Source of the DNA: DATAXV01 sp036272915
Lineage (GTDB): Bacteria; Chloroflexota; Dormibacteria; Dormibacterales; Dormibacteraceae
Assembly: GCA_036272915.1 (NCBI GenBank)
Contig: DATAXV010000126.1
Location: 1-47,253, forward strand
Direction of reading: 5' to 3'
DNA length: 47,253 nucleotides
In this document: positions 33,177 to 41,110 of the stretch, piece by piece
Layout of the letters: the number at the start of each line of letters is the position of its first letter
How positions within the stretch are numbered: position 1 is the first letter of the stretch
Notes under the pieces: model-generated
What the model saw: the letters and a program-made list of their open reading frames with translations, nothing else
The model's database searches: none
What the model was told of the DNA's origin: nothing
Made by a program: the position numbers and the translations under genes

Positions 33177-34475
33177 GTGGCGGTGACCGAGAGAGCCCGA
33201 TCCGTGGGCGGGCGGCTTGTCGGGCGGCTGCAGGCGTCGCCCTACTGGCCGGCCTTCACCCATCCGGTGCTCCGGCGCGTCCTTCCCGGCGTCGCGCTGT
33301 CGTCGCTCGGCGACGGCATGAGCGTGGTGGCGGTCGCCTGGTTGGCCCTGCGGCTGGCTCCGGCGGGCAGCAGGGGGCTGTGGGTCGGTGTCGCCGTCGC
33401 CGCCTACTCTCTGCCCGGGGCCGCCGGAGCGGTGGCGCTCCGACGCTGGCTGGGCGGTCGCGGCGGGGCCCGGCTGGCATCCGTGAACGCCGCCCTGCGC
33501 GCCGTCGCGCTCGGCCTCGCCGGGCTCCTGGCGCTGGCTGGTGTGCTCGGACCGATCCCCTATGTGTGCCTGCTCGGCGCTTCCTCGCTGCTGAACGCGT
33601 GGGGTATGGCCGGTCAGTACACGCTGATCGCGGAGACACTCCCGACCAAGGACCGCGTGGCCGGCAACACGGTGTTCGGGCTGGCCGGCCAGCTGAGCCT
33701 GGTCGCCGGGCCGGCGATGGCCGGCGTGCTCGCCGCGCTCACGGGACCGGCCGTCGTCATCGTGGTCGACGCGGCGACCTGGGCCGTCCTCGCCGTCAGC
33801 TACGCGCGCATCGTGCCGCTGGCGCCGTCACGCGTCGCGCGGGCGGCCGGAACCCGGGCACCGGCCGGCAACGCGTGGCGCGTACTTCGCGACAACCGGA
33901 CGCTCCTCGGCCTGATCACGCTCTCGTTCTTCTTCTATCTGCTCTACGGGCCGGTCGAGGTGGCGCTGCCCGTCCACGTCGCCTCCGACCTGCACGGCTC
34001 GGCGGCGCTGCTCGGCACCTTCTGGGCCGTCTTCGGGGTCGGTGCGGTCGCGGGCGAGCTCGCCGCGCCGTTCCTGCGGCGGCTGCCGGTGTGGCCGACG
34101 ATGATCGGGATCGTCCTCGGCTGGGGAGCGGCGTTGGTGCCGCTCGGCCTGGGCACGCCGCTGTGGCTGATGCTCGTCGCCTTCTGCACGGGCGCGGTGA
34201 TATGGGGGCCGTGGGCCTCGCTGTCGATGGCGCTTTTCCAGGAGGCCAGCCCGCCCGCCGAGCTGGCGCAGGTGCTCGCATTCCGGGGCTCGTTCCTGAT
34301 CATGGCGTCACCGCTGGGTACCGCGCTCGGCGGGCCGTTGGTGTCCGCGCTCGGTGCTCGCGCCACGCTGCTCTGGTCGGCGATCACGACAATCGGCCTC
34401 GGCGCGGTGGCCGCCGGCACCGTGGCCGCCACCGCCAGGCGGCGCCGGCCGCACCAGGCGGTGTCGGAGAGGTGA
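33177..34475 (+). CDS. MFS transporter
   Basis: A 432-residue, 12-helix major facilitator. PVLRRVLPGVALSSLGDGMSVVAVAWLALRL opens helix 1 and the remaining hydrophobic segments follow the MFS pattern, with a short central loop. It resembles actinobacterial multidrug or siderophore-like exporters, distinct from the MFS gene at 9729-11024. Start GTG 33177 overlaps the end of a 34-codon frame (33082-33186) that may be a leader. A transposase remnant follows at once, which suggests this area has been moved or rearranged. Confidence 0.82.
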   Translation: MAVTERARSVGGRLVGRLQASPYWPAFTHPVLRRVLPGVALSSLGDGMSVVAVAWLALRLAPAGSRGLWVGVAVAAYSLPGAAGAVALRRWLGGRGGARLASVNAALRAVALGLAGLLALAGVLGPIPYVCLLGASSLLNAWGMAGQYTLIAETLPTKDRVAGNTVFGLAGQLSLVAGPAMAGVLAALTGPAVVIVVDAATWAVLAVSYARIVPLAPSRVARAAGTRAPAGNAWRVLRDNRTLLGLITLSFFFYLLYGPVEVALPVHVASDLHGSAALLGTFWAVFGVGAVAGELAAPFLRRLPVWPTMIGIVLGWGAALVPLGLGTPLWLMLVAFCTGAVIWGPWASLSMALFQEASPPAELAQVLAFRGSFLIMASPLGTALGGPLVSALGARATLLWSAITTIGLGAVAAGTVAATARRRRPHQAVSER

Positions 34476-34575
34476 GAAGCGGCCTCGTAGCGGACGGTGA
34501 GCTTGTCGTATTTGGTGGCGGCAGCACGCCAACCCTCCGTGTCGAAGGCGTACGGGCGGCCGCCTGAGCTGCTCT
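34476..34575 (-). mobile_element. Decayed IS5-type transposase fragment
   Basis: Translating the minus strand gives GGRPYAFDTEGW immediately followed by ATKYDKLTVRYEAA. The first piece resembles the 'GRPPAFD' segment and the second the 'ATRYDKLAVRYEA' C-terminal segment of IS5-family transposases. The 'NVVERCFNRLKQWRG' part normally between them is missing. No complete gene or terminal inverted repeat remains. It lies in the gap between the MFS and TetR genes. Recognised by eye only. Confidence 0.55.
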
Positions 34576-34581
34576 TCCTCT

Positions 34582-35175
34582 TCAGACTGAAAGGCGGGGC
34601 CGGGAGTCCAGCTCGGCCGCGCGCGTCTGCAGCTCGTTCAAGGCCGCTGCCGCATGGAGCGCGAACGGCTCGTCATTCTCCGCCTCCATCCAGCGCTCGA
34701 CGGCGATCGTGAAGGCGAGCATCCCCATCTCCGCCCCCAGCCGGGCGGTCAGCTCGTCCGAGCCCCGTGCGCGCAGGGCGGTGCTGATCGACCTGGCGAT
34801 CCTGGCGTGCTTGAGCAGCCCCCGCTCCTGCACCTCGGTGTTCGCCGCGGCCACGAGCACGCGCTGGGCGGCCTTGGCCCGCTGCTGCGGGGTCATCACG
34901 GCGCCGACGGCCGCGAACGCGGCCTGCAGGCACTCGGTGAGCGTCGCATCCGGCGAGGCACCCCGGATGGCGTCGCCGAACAGCCCTGCCAGCACGTCTT
35001 CACCGCCGAACAGCACCTCCCGTTTGTCGGCGAAGTGCCGGAAGAACGTGGCGCGGTTCAGACCGGCGCGATCCGCGATCTGCGCGACGGTCGTGTCCTC
35101 GTATCCGTTCTCCACGAACAGGTCCAGCGCGGCTGTCTCCAGGCGCTCACGCGCGTCCGGTGCCCATCTGCTCAC
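34582..35175 (-). CDS. TetR-family transcriptional regulator
   Basis: A 197-residue TetR repressor. DNA-binding domain RERLETAALDLFVENGYEDTTVAQIADRAGLNRATFFRHFADKREVLF at the N-terminus, then the ligand-binding helical domain. GTG 35175 is preferred to ATG 35208, as it gives a normal-length N-terminus. Divergent from an NAD-dependent epimerase-like gene, with two palindromes between them that are near-certain operators. The ligand is unknown. Confidence 0.93.
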   Translation of the reverse strand: MSRWAPDARERLETAALDLFVENGYEDTTVAQIADRAGLNRATFFRHFADKREVLFGGEDVLAGLFGDAIRGASPDATLTECLQAAFAAVGAVMTPQQRAKAAQRVLVAAANTEVQERGLLKHARIARSISTALRARGSDELTARLGAEMGMLAFTIAVERWMEAENDEPFALHAAAALNELQTRAAELDSRPRLSV

Positions 35176-35190
35176 CGTCTCAGCATAGGC

Positions 35191-35209
35191 GATGCGACTG
35201 CATCGCATC
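35191..35209. promoter_or_regulatory. TetR operator candidate 1 (19 bp)
   Basis: GATGCGACTGCATCGCATC: perfect 7-bp arms GATGCGA / TCGCATC around a 5-nt centre. It lies 16 nt upstream of the TetR start. Confidence 0.7.
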
Positions 35210-35224
35210 GGCGCGCTAGCATTT

Positions 35225-35243
35225 GATGCGACCGGATCGCATC
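35225..35243. promoter_or_regulatory. TetR operator candidate 2 (19 bp)
   Basis: GATGCGACCGGATCGCATC has the same arms as the first site, with a different centre, 34 nt centre-to-centre away (about three helical turns). Identical arms in tandem strongly suggest a dimeric regulator's paired sites. Confidence 0.7.
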
Positions 35244-35309
35244 AATGCTCCGGCCGCGGCGCGCGCGCCGCGCATCCTCATCGCGCAAGCACGACCAAGG
35301 AGCATCTCC

Positions 35310-36191
35310 ATGCGCATCTTCGTCACCGGTGCCTCCGGCTGGATCGGCTCGGCCGTCGTCCCCGAACTCATCAGCGCCGGCCACAAGGTCGTCGGGCTGG
35401 CCCGCTCGGAAGCCTCCGCCAAAGCCGTCGCCGACATGGGCGCCGAGGCGTTGCGCGGCGAGTTGAACGACATCGACGTGCTGCGCGCCGGTGCCCTCGA
35501 CAGCGACGGCGTCATCCACCTGGCCTTCGTCGTGCCCAGCGTGACCGAGGCCGCGACGCGGACCGACGCCATGGCCATCGAGACGTTCGCCACCAGCCTT
35601 GCCGGCACCGGCAAGCCCCTGGTGATCTCAGGCGCAACGCTGATCAGGCCCGGACGACCCGCGACCGAACGTGACGAAATCATCGCCGCCGGTCCGATCG
35701 CGGCCCGCATCACCAACATGCAGGCCGCGCTGGCCACCGCCGGCAGGGGCGTTCGCTCCTGCCTGGTCATGCTGCCCCGCTCGGTGCATGGCGAGGGCGA
35801 CCGTCGCGGATTCATCCCCCAGCTCATCACCATGGCCCGGACCAAGGGCGTCTCCGGCTACATCGGCGATGGGACCAGCCGCTGGCCCGCGGTCCACGTG
35901 AAGGACGCCGCGAGTCTCTACCGGCTGGCCGTCGAGCAGGCGCCCGCCGGTGCGGTGCTCAACGCCGTCGGCGATGAGGGCGTCCCCGTCCGCGAGATCG
36001 CCGAGGCCATCGGCAGGCACTTGAACCTGCAGGCCAGGTCGCTGCCCGCCGCGGAGTACGGGGGCATGCTCGTGTACCTGCTCAGCACCGACATGCCCGC
36101 CTCCAGCACCATCACCCAGGAGCTCATGGGCTGGAGGCCCACCCACCCCGGCCTCCTCGAGGACATCGAACAGGGCCACTACTTCATCTGA
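35310..36191 (+). CDS. NAD(P)-dependent epimerase/dehydratase-like SDR
   Basis: A 293-residue extended or atypical SDR. Cofactor motif MRIFVTGASGWIGSAVVPELISAGHKVVGLARS, then a typical SDR core and a C-terminal part ending in MGWRPTHPGLLEDIEQGHYF, as in a family of actinobacterial NAD-dependent epimerases widely found beside TetR regulators. AAGGAG (35297-35302) precedes ATG 35310. It is probably the sole target of the divergent TetR. The substrate is unknown. Confidence 0.88.
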   Translation: MRIFVTGASGWIGSAVVPELISAGHKVVGLARSEASAKAVADMGAEALRGELNDIDVLRAGALDSDGVIHLAFVVPSVTEAATRTDAMAIETFATSLAGTGKPLVISGATLIRPGRPATERDEIIAAGPIAARITNMQAALATAGRGVRSCLVMLPRSVHGEGDRRGFIPQLITMARTKGVSGYIGDGTSRWPAVHVKDAASLYRLAVEQAPAGAVLNAVGDEGVPVREIAEAIGRHLNLQARSLPAAEYGGMLVYLLSTDMPASSTITQELMGWRPTHPGLLEDIEQGHYFI

Positions 36192-36205
36192 CCGGCCGGC
36201 CGGTC
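36190..36205. repeat. Perfect 16-bp palindrome after the epimerase-like gene
   Basis: GACCGGCCGGCCGGTC is its own reverse complement and starts inside the stop codon region of the epimerase-like gene. It might form a hairpin and act as a terminator. A near copy of the same word (TGACCGGCCGGCCGG) occurs after the kinase at 43226-43240. Confidence 0.4.
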
Positions 36206-36273
36206 ACCCGGGCGTACGAGCGGCGCCAACCTCGGCCACCCCGCCGGAGCCGATGAGAAGAGGCCAGCCGGCG

Positions 36274-37587
36274 TCAGCCGTCCTCGGCAGCGATCCGGCA
36301 GGCGAGGACCGGCGCCTCCCTCCCCTTCACCTGCTGCGGCGCCAGGGTCTCGATCTCGGGGGGCTGCGAGAGCGCTCGAAAGGCGGTCTCGGTGAGCACG
36401 GTCTGCCCCGGCTCCGCCCACTGCTGGATGCGCTGGGTGAGGTTCACGGTGTCGCCGACCACCGAATATTCGAGCCGGTCCTCGGAGCCGAGCAGGGCCG
36501 CCGCCACCGGCCCCGTGGAGACGCCGATGCCGAGGCCGAAGGCCGGCTCGTCCCGCTCGCTCCAGACCCGGTTCAGCTCGCGCTGGGCCCGGTGCATGCC
36601 AAGGGCGGCGGCCACCGCCCGGTCGGCGTGGTCGGGGCGCGGCAGCGGCGCGCCGAAGACGGCCATGACGGCGTCGCCGACGTATTGCATGATCGTTCCG
36701 CCCTCGGCGTCGATGACGCGGTTCATGGCGCGCCGGTGCTGGTTGAGCTGGCCGGCGAGGGCGCTGGGGTCGGCGCGCTCGGCGATCGCCGAATAGCCGC
36801 GGACGTCGCTCATCACCACCGTCACCACCAGCTGCGCGGTCTCGCCGATCCGGAGGCCTCCGGTGCGCACCTGCTCCGCCACCTCCCGCGGCAGCAGCCG
36901 GCTCAGGCTCTCGCCCTGCTCCTTGCCCTCGACGATGGCCCGGTGGAGCATGCGCAGCCGGTCGAGGGCGCCGCGCGTGCCGGCGGTTGCCTCCTGGGCG
37001 AGGCGCAGGAAGAGAGCGTCGATCTCGTCGGCGACGGCAGCCGGTGTGGTCCGGCGCAGTAGGGCGATCGACTTCACCGTCCTCCCCTCGGCGACCAGGC
37101 GCAGGAGCTCCTCGTCGGCGCGGGCGAGCTCCCCCGAGGCGCTGACCGGCTGCATCATCGCCTCCACGATCCGGGGGTCGAGCATGGAGCCGCCGGTGCT
37201 GACCTCGCGGATCGCGCGGAAGAGCTGGTCGCCCTCGGCGACCCTGTCCTTGAGTAGGTAGGCGAAGCCGGCCGCCCCGTCCTTGAGGAGTGAGACGGCG
37301 TAGGCCGGCTCCTCGAACTGGGAGAGGATGACGATGCCGGTGCCGGGGTTCCGCCTCCGCACCTCCCGCGCCGCCTCGATGCCCTCGGCCTCGAAGCTGG
37401 GCGGCATCCGGATGTCGGTGACCACGACCTGCGGCGCGGCGTCGCTGGCGCCCCGCACCAGCTCGTCGTAGTCGCCGGCCACGCCGACCACGTCGATGTC
37501 GTCGGCAAGGGTGAGAAGCGCCCTCACACCCTCCCGCACGATCAGGTTGTCGTCCGCCAGGAAGACGCTGATGCGGCTCGCGGGCAT
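36274..37587 (-). CDS. Response regulator fused to a class III nucleotide cyclase
   Basis: A 437-residue protein. A NarL-like receiver comes first (D12/D13, phosphoacceptor D58 in VVVTDIRMP, K113 in YLLKDR). A segment at 152-197 (ELARADEELLRLVAEGRTVKSIALL...) resembles a LuxR HTH that has lost its conserved residues. A class III cyclase domain covers about 255-437: metal-binding D261 (VVMSDVRGYSA) and D305 (YVGDAVMAVFGAP), N382 and R386 (VVGDTVNLTQR). The substrate-specifying Lys and Asp/Thr positions appear as Q301 and S375, so ATP versus GTP preference is unclear. Phosphorylation likely tunes cAMP or cGMP synthesis. Divergent from the cNMP-binding gene. Confidence 0.92.
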   Translation of the reverse strand: MPASRISVFLADDNLIVREGVRALLTLADDIDVVGVAGDYDELVRGASDAAPQVVVTDIRMPPSFEAEGIEAAREVRRRNPGTGIVILSQFEEPAYAVSLLKDGAAGFAYLLKDRVAEGDQLFRAIREVSTGGSMLDPRIVEAMMQPVSASGELARADEELLRLVAEGRTVKSIALLRRTTPAAVADEIDALFLRLAQEATAGTRGALDRLRMLHRAIVEGKEQGESLSRLLPREVAEQVRTGGLRIGETAQLVVTVVMSDVRGYSAIAERADPSALAGQLNQHRRAMNRVIDAEGGTIMQYVGDAVMAVFGAPLPRPDHADRAVAAALGMHRAQRELNRVWSERDEPAFGLGIGVSTGPVAAALLGSEDRLEYSVVGDTVNLTQRIQQWAEPGQTVLTETAFRALSQPPEIETLAPQQVKGREAPVLACRIAAEDG

Positions 37588-37735
37588 GGCCCTACCCTCG
37601 CATCGCCGGGGCCGCCCGGCAAGGAGGGAGCCACCCATCGAACAGGGGTGCCTGCCCCACTCAGGGACACGGGCCGGCACCATGGCCGCCTCGCCGGCGG
37701 CCACCTAGGCTCAGGACAAACAGGAGGTGGACGCC

Positions 37736-38734
37736 ATGAGAATCGAGTCGAAGGTGACCTCGGTCACCTGGATCCCGTCAGAGGCCATCCTCGGTATGTC
37801 CAAGCTGCCCTTCGAGATGGGTGTGGCCCACTACGACGAGCCGCCGCCGGAGGTCATCGCGAACATCGAGGGGCTGCGCGAGTCCGACCGCTTCCGCTTC
37901 GCCAACGTTCTCCGGGGCTGGATCGAGGTGGAGGACGGGCGCATCGTCGCCCACGGCCAGGACGGCGCCGGGCTGATCGGAGCCACCACCGTCAGGCTCG
38001 GCTCGAGGAGCATGTCGGTGGCGGCCGTCGCCCTGCCCGACCGGCGCCCGCAGCCGACGGTCGGCCCCAGCTCGGTGCGCTTCGTCCAGAACGCGGGCGG
38101 CCGGACCGGCCTGCCCATGCCGAGGGCCATCCGCTATCCGCCCTTCGTCCAGATCTCCTCGCCCTGGGCGTGGACCAGCCTCAGCCTCACCCTCAACACC
38201 GAAGGTTCGGCCGAGTACGAGCTGCTCGGCGCGAGCCCCTTCCCGCGGCACTGGATCTACGGCGCCGACGACCGTCTCGCCCAGAAGACCGGCCTGATCG
38301 ACTTCAAGGACTGGGCCGCGCGCGCGGTCGGGATGCACACCCCCTGGGGCGACCAGGATTCCCCCGCCCTGGTCACCCAGATCGAGACCGCGCTGGAGCA
38401 CGAGCTCTCGGCCCGGATCATGCGCGGCGGCCGCAAGCCGGAGATCCGCAAGCTCAAGTCGGAGCAGGTGCTGGTCCGCGAGGGCGAGCCCGGCGAGGAG
38501 ATGTTCCTGCTCCTGGACGGCGTCCTCGCCGTCGACGTCGGCGGCCACCTCATCACCCACCTCGGGCCGGGCGTCATCGTCGGCGAGCGGGCGCTGCTCG
38601 AGCGCGGGCGGCGGACGGCCACGCTGAAGACGGTCACCCCGGTCAGGGTCGCCGTGGTGCGGGCCGACCAGGTCGAGCCGGAGGTGCTGACCGAGCTGGC
38701 GACGCACCATCGCCGTGAGGTCGGACCGGCATAG
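37736..38734 (+). CDS. Cyclic-nucleotide-binding protein with an uncharacterised N-terminal domain
   Basis: A 332-residue protein. The last third (about 232-320) is a cNMP-binding domain: VLVREGEPGEEMFLLLDGVLAVDVGGHLITHLGPGVIVGERALLERGRRTATLKT, with phosphate-binding cassette GERALLERGRRTA (E284, R293, T294). The first 230 residues are not a known DNA-binding domain I recognise; they are mixed beta-rich, without membrane segments. There is no HTH, so it is not a CRP-type activator. GGAGGTGG 6-13 nt before ATG 37736 favours this start. Divergent from the receiver-cyclase and followed 9 nt later by the MBL hydrolase, so it probably senses the cyclase product. Confidence 0.85.
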   Translation: MRIESKVTSVTWIPSEAILGMSKLPFEMGVAHYDEPPPEVIANIEGLRESDRFRFANVLRGWIEVEDGRIVAHGQDGAGLIGATTVRLGSRSMSVAAVALPDRRPQPTVGPSSVRFVQNAGGRTGLPMPRAIRYPPFVQISSPWAWTSLSLTLNTEGSAEYELLGASPFPRHWIYGADDRLAQKTGLIDFKDWAARAVGMHTPWGDQDSPALVTQIETALEHELSARIMRGGRKPEIRKLKSEQVLVREGEPGEEMFLLLDGVLAVDVGGHLITHLGPGVIVGERALLERGRRTATLKTVTPVRVAVVRADQVEPEVLTELATHHRREVGPA

Positions 38735-38743
38735 GATGCGCCG

Positions 38744-39592
38744 GTGAGGGTGAACCTCTGCGGGGTTCGGGGATCGACGCCGGTCTCCGGACCCGAGTTC
38801 GACCGCTACGGCGGGCACACCTCGTGCCTGGCCCTGCGCCGCGACGAGGGCGAGGCACCGGCGCTGATCCTGGACGCGGGCACGGGTCTCGCCCGGGCCG
38901 TCCGCCTGTTCGAGGACGGGCCCCTGCGCGGGACCATCCTGCTCGGGCACCTCCACTGGGACCACACCCAGGGCCTGCCCTTCTTCCCGCCCGCGGACCG
39001 CCCCGACGCCCGGGTCCGGCTCCTCGCCCCGGCGCAGGGCAACATCGAGGCGGTGCTGGACCGGATGATGTCGCCGCCGCACTTCCCCATCCACCCCTCC
39101 CAGCTGCGCGGCGACTGGAGCTTCGAGGGGATGGAGCCGGGGTGCCGCGAGATCGAGGGCTTCGAGGTCAGGGCGATCGAGCTCCCCCATCCGGGCGGCC
39201 GCATGCTCGGCTATCGCATCTCCGACGGAAGCGGGACCATGGCCTACGTCTCCGACCACGGCCCGATCGCGCTCGGCCCCGGCCCCGACGGCCTGGGCGA
39301 GTACCACCCGGCGATCATGGAGCTCGCCTCCGGCGTCGACCTGCTCATCCACGACGCCCAGTACACGATCGAGGAGTTCGGGGCGAGGGCGCACTTCGGC
39401 CACTCCGCGGCCGACTACGCGGTCCGCCTGGGGATCAGGGCGGGAGCTCGCCGGCTGCTGCTCTTCCACCACGACCCCTCCCACGACGACGCCGCCATCG
39501 ACCGCATCCTGGAGCGGAGCCGGGCCCTGGCCGGGGATGCCGGGATCGAGATCGACGCCGCCGCCGAGGGCTCCACGCTCGAGGTCGGGTGA
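38744..39592 (+). CDS. MBL-fold metallo-hydrolase, possible cyclic-nucleotide phosphodiesterase
   Basis: A 282-residue metallo-beta-lactamase-fold protein. The signature HLHWDH (H69, H71, D73, H74) and later ligands in LPHPGG, VSDHGP and HDAQYT are present, so two metals should bind. The opening GVRGSTPVSG..YGGHTSC is typical of this MBL branch, which includes phosphodiesterase and RNase-Z-like members. Starts with GTG, 9 nt after the cNMP-binding gene, so it is co-transcribed with it. Breaking down a cyclic nucleotide is the obvious hypothesis, but MBL folds are very diverse. Confidence 0.82.
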   Translation: MRVNLCGVRGSTPVSGPEFDRYGGHTSCLALRRDEGEAPALILDAGTGLARAVRLFEDGPLRGTILLGHLHWDHTQGLPFFPPADRPDARVRLLAPAQGNIEAVLDRMMSPPHFPIHPSQLRGDWSFEGMEPGCREIEGFEVRAIELPHPGGRMLGYRISDGSGTMAYVSDHGPIALGPGPDGLGEYHPAIMELASGVDLLIHDAQYTIEEFGARAHFGHSAADYAVRLGIRAGARRLLLFHHDPSHDDAAIDRILERSRALAGDAGIEIDAAAEGSTLEVG

Positions 39593-41007
39593 TGCTCGAC
39601 GCGGTCGTCGTCGGCGCCGGCCCCAACGGCCTCGCCGCCGCCATCACGCTGGCCGAGGCGGGTCGCAGCGTGCGGGTGCTGGAGGCGTGCGACCGCGTCG
39701 GCGGCGGCTGCCGGACGGCCGAGCTGACCCTGCCCGGGTTCCGCCACGACGTCTGCTCGGCGGTGCACGCGCTCGGCGCCGGCTCCCCGTTCCTGCGCCG
39801 GCTGCCCCTGGCCGAGCTGGGCGTGGAGCTGATCCACCCCGAGCTGCCCATGGCCCATCCCTTCGACGACGGCACCGCCGCCGTGCTCGCCCGCTCGGTC
39901 GAGGAGACGGCCCGGGGCCTGGGCCGCGACGAGCGCGCGTACCGGCGGTTGATGGCCCCGCTGGTCCGCGGCGCCGACCGGCTCCTCGAGGAGTTCCTCG
40001 GTCCCCTCCGCCCGCCCCGCTCGCCGCTGCTCGCCGCGCGGTTCGGCACCCGGGCGCTGCTGCCGGCGGCGACGCTGGCCCGGACCCACTTCCGCGATCC
40101 CGCCGCCCGCGCCCTCCTCACCGGAATGGCGGCGCACTCGATCCAGGACCTGAGCAGCCCGGGCACGGCCGCCTTCGGGCTGATGCTGGCCATGCTCGGC
40201 CACGCCTACGGGTGGCCGGTGGCGCGCGGCGGCTCGCAGGTGCTGGCCGACGCGCTCGCCGAGCACCTCCGGAGCCTGGGCGGCGAGATCTGCACCGGGC
40301 GGCCCGTCGCCATCCTCTCCGAGCTCCCCCCGGCGCGGGCGGTGCTTCTCGACGTGACGCCGCGACAGGTGCTGGCCATGGCCGGCGACGAGCTTCCCGA
40401 CCGCTACCGGCGCCGCCTCGGGCGGTACCGCTACGGACCCGGCGTCTTCAAGCTCGACCTCGCCCTGGAGGGCCCGGTTCCCTGGCGGGCCGCGGCCTGC
40501 CGGCGGGCGGGCACCGTCCATCTGGGCGGCACCATGGAGGAGATCGTCGCCTCGGAGCGGGCCGCCGCCGGGGGCAGAATCTGCGACACCCCCTTCATCC
40601 TCGTCGTCCAGGCCAGCCTGGTCGACCCCGGCCGCGCGCCGGCGGGAAGGCACACGCTCTGGGCCTACTGCCACGTCCCGTCCGGCTGCGAGGTCGACAT
40701 GACCAGCCGCATCGAGGCTCAGATCGAGCGATTCGCGCCCGGCTTCGGGAAGCTGGTCCTCGCCCGCCACGCGCTCCCGCCCGCAGCGCTGGAGGCCTAC
40801 AACCCCAACTATGTCGGCGGCGACATCAACGGCGGCGTCCAGGATCTGCGCCAGCTCTTCACCCGGCCGACGGTGAGCGTGACCCCCTACGCGACGCCCA
40901 ACCCGCGCCTCTTCATCTGCTCCTCGTCGACGCCGCCGGGCGGCGGCGTCCACGGCATGTGCGGCCACCACGCCGCCCGCGCCGCCCTCTCCCGCAGTCT
41001 TCGCTGA
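39592..41007 (+). CDS. Phytoene-desaturase-like NAD(P)/FAD-dependent oxidoreductase
   Basis: A 471-residue flavoprotein. N-terminal dinucleotide motif VVVGAGPNGLAAAITLAEAGRSVRVLE with the downstream RVGGGCRTAEL FAD segment, characteristic of the CrtI-like and amine-oxidase-like family. Overlaps the MBL stop by one base (TGATG), so it is translationally coupled to it. Homologues without CrtB partners are common in Actinobacteria and are usually of unknown function. No other carotenoid gene is near, so carotenoid synthesis is not supported. Confidence 0.85.
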   Translation: MLDAVVVGAGPNGLAAAITLAEAGRSVRVLEACDRVGGGCRTAELTLPGFRHDVCSAVHALGAGSPFLRRLPLAELGVELIHPELPMAHPFDDGTAAVLARSVEETARGLGRDERAYRRLMAPLVRGADRLLEEFLGPLRPPRSPLLAARFGTRALLPAATLARTHFRDPAARALLTGMAAHSIQDLSSPGTAAFGLMLAMLGHAYGWPVARGGSQVLADALAEHLRSLGGEICTGRPVAILSELPPARAVLLDVTPRQVLAMAGDELPDRYRRRLGRYRYGPGVFKLDLALEGPVPWRAAACRRAGTVHLGGTMEEIVASERAAAGGRICDTPFILVVQASLVDPGRAPAGRHTLWAYCHVPSGCEVDMTSRIEAQIERFAPGFGKLVLARHALPPAALEAYNPNYVGGDINGGVQDLRQLFTRPTVSVTPYATPNPRLFICSSSTPPGGGVHGMCGHHAARAALSRSLR

Positions 41008-41110
41008 GCGCGCGGCCATCACCACCCCCGAGGTGGTGGTGCCACCCCGGAACGGTGGGCGGAACGCACCATCGACAGGACCGATCGCGACCGATAACGT
41101 CCAGTGCGAG

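Noticed and set aside
39592..41007. Carotenoid synthesis by the CrtI-like flavoprotein
   Set aside because: No phytoene synthase, prenyltransferase or cyclase gene is nearby. CrtI-like proteins of unknown role are common.
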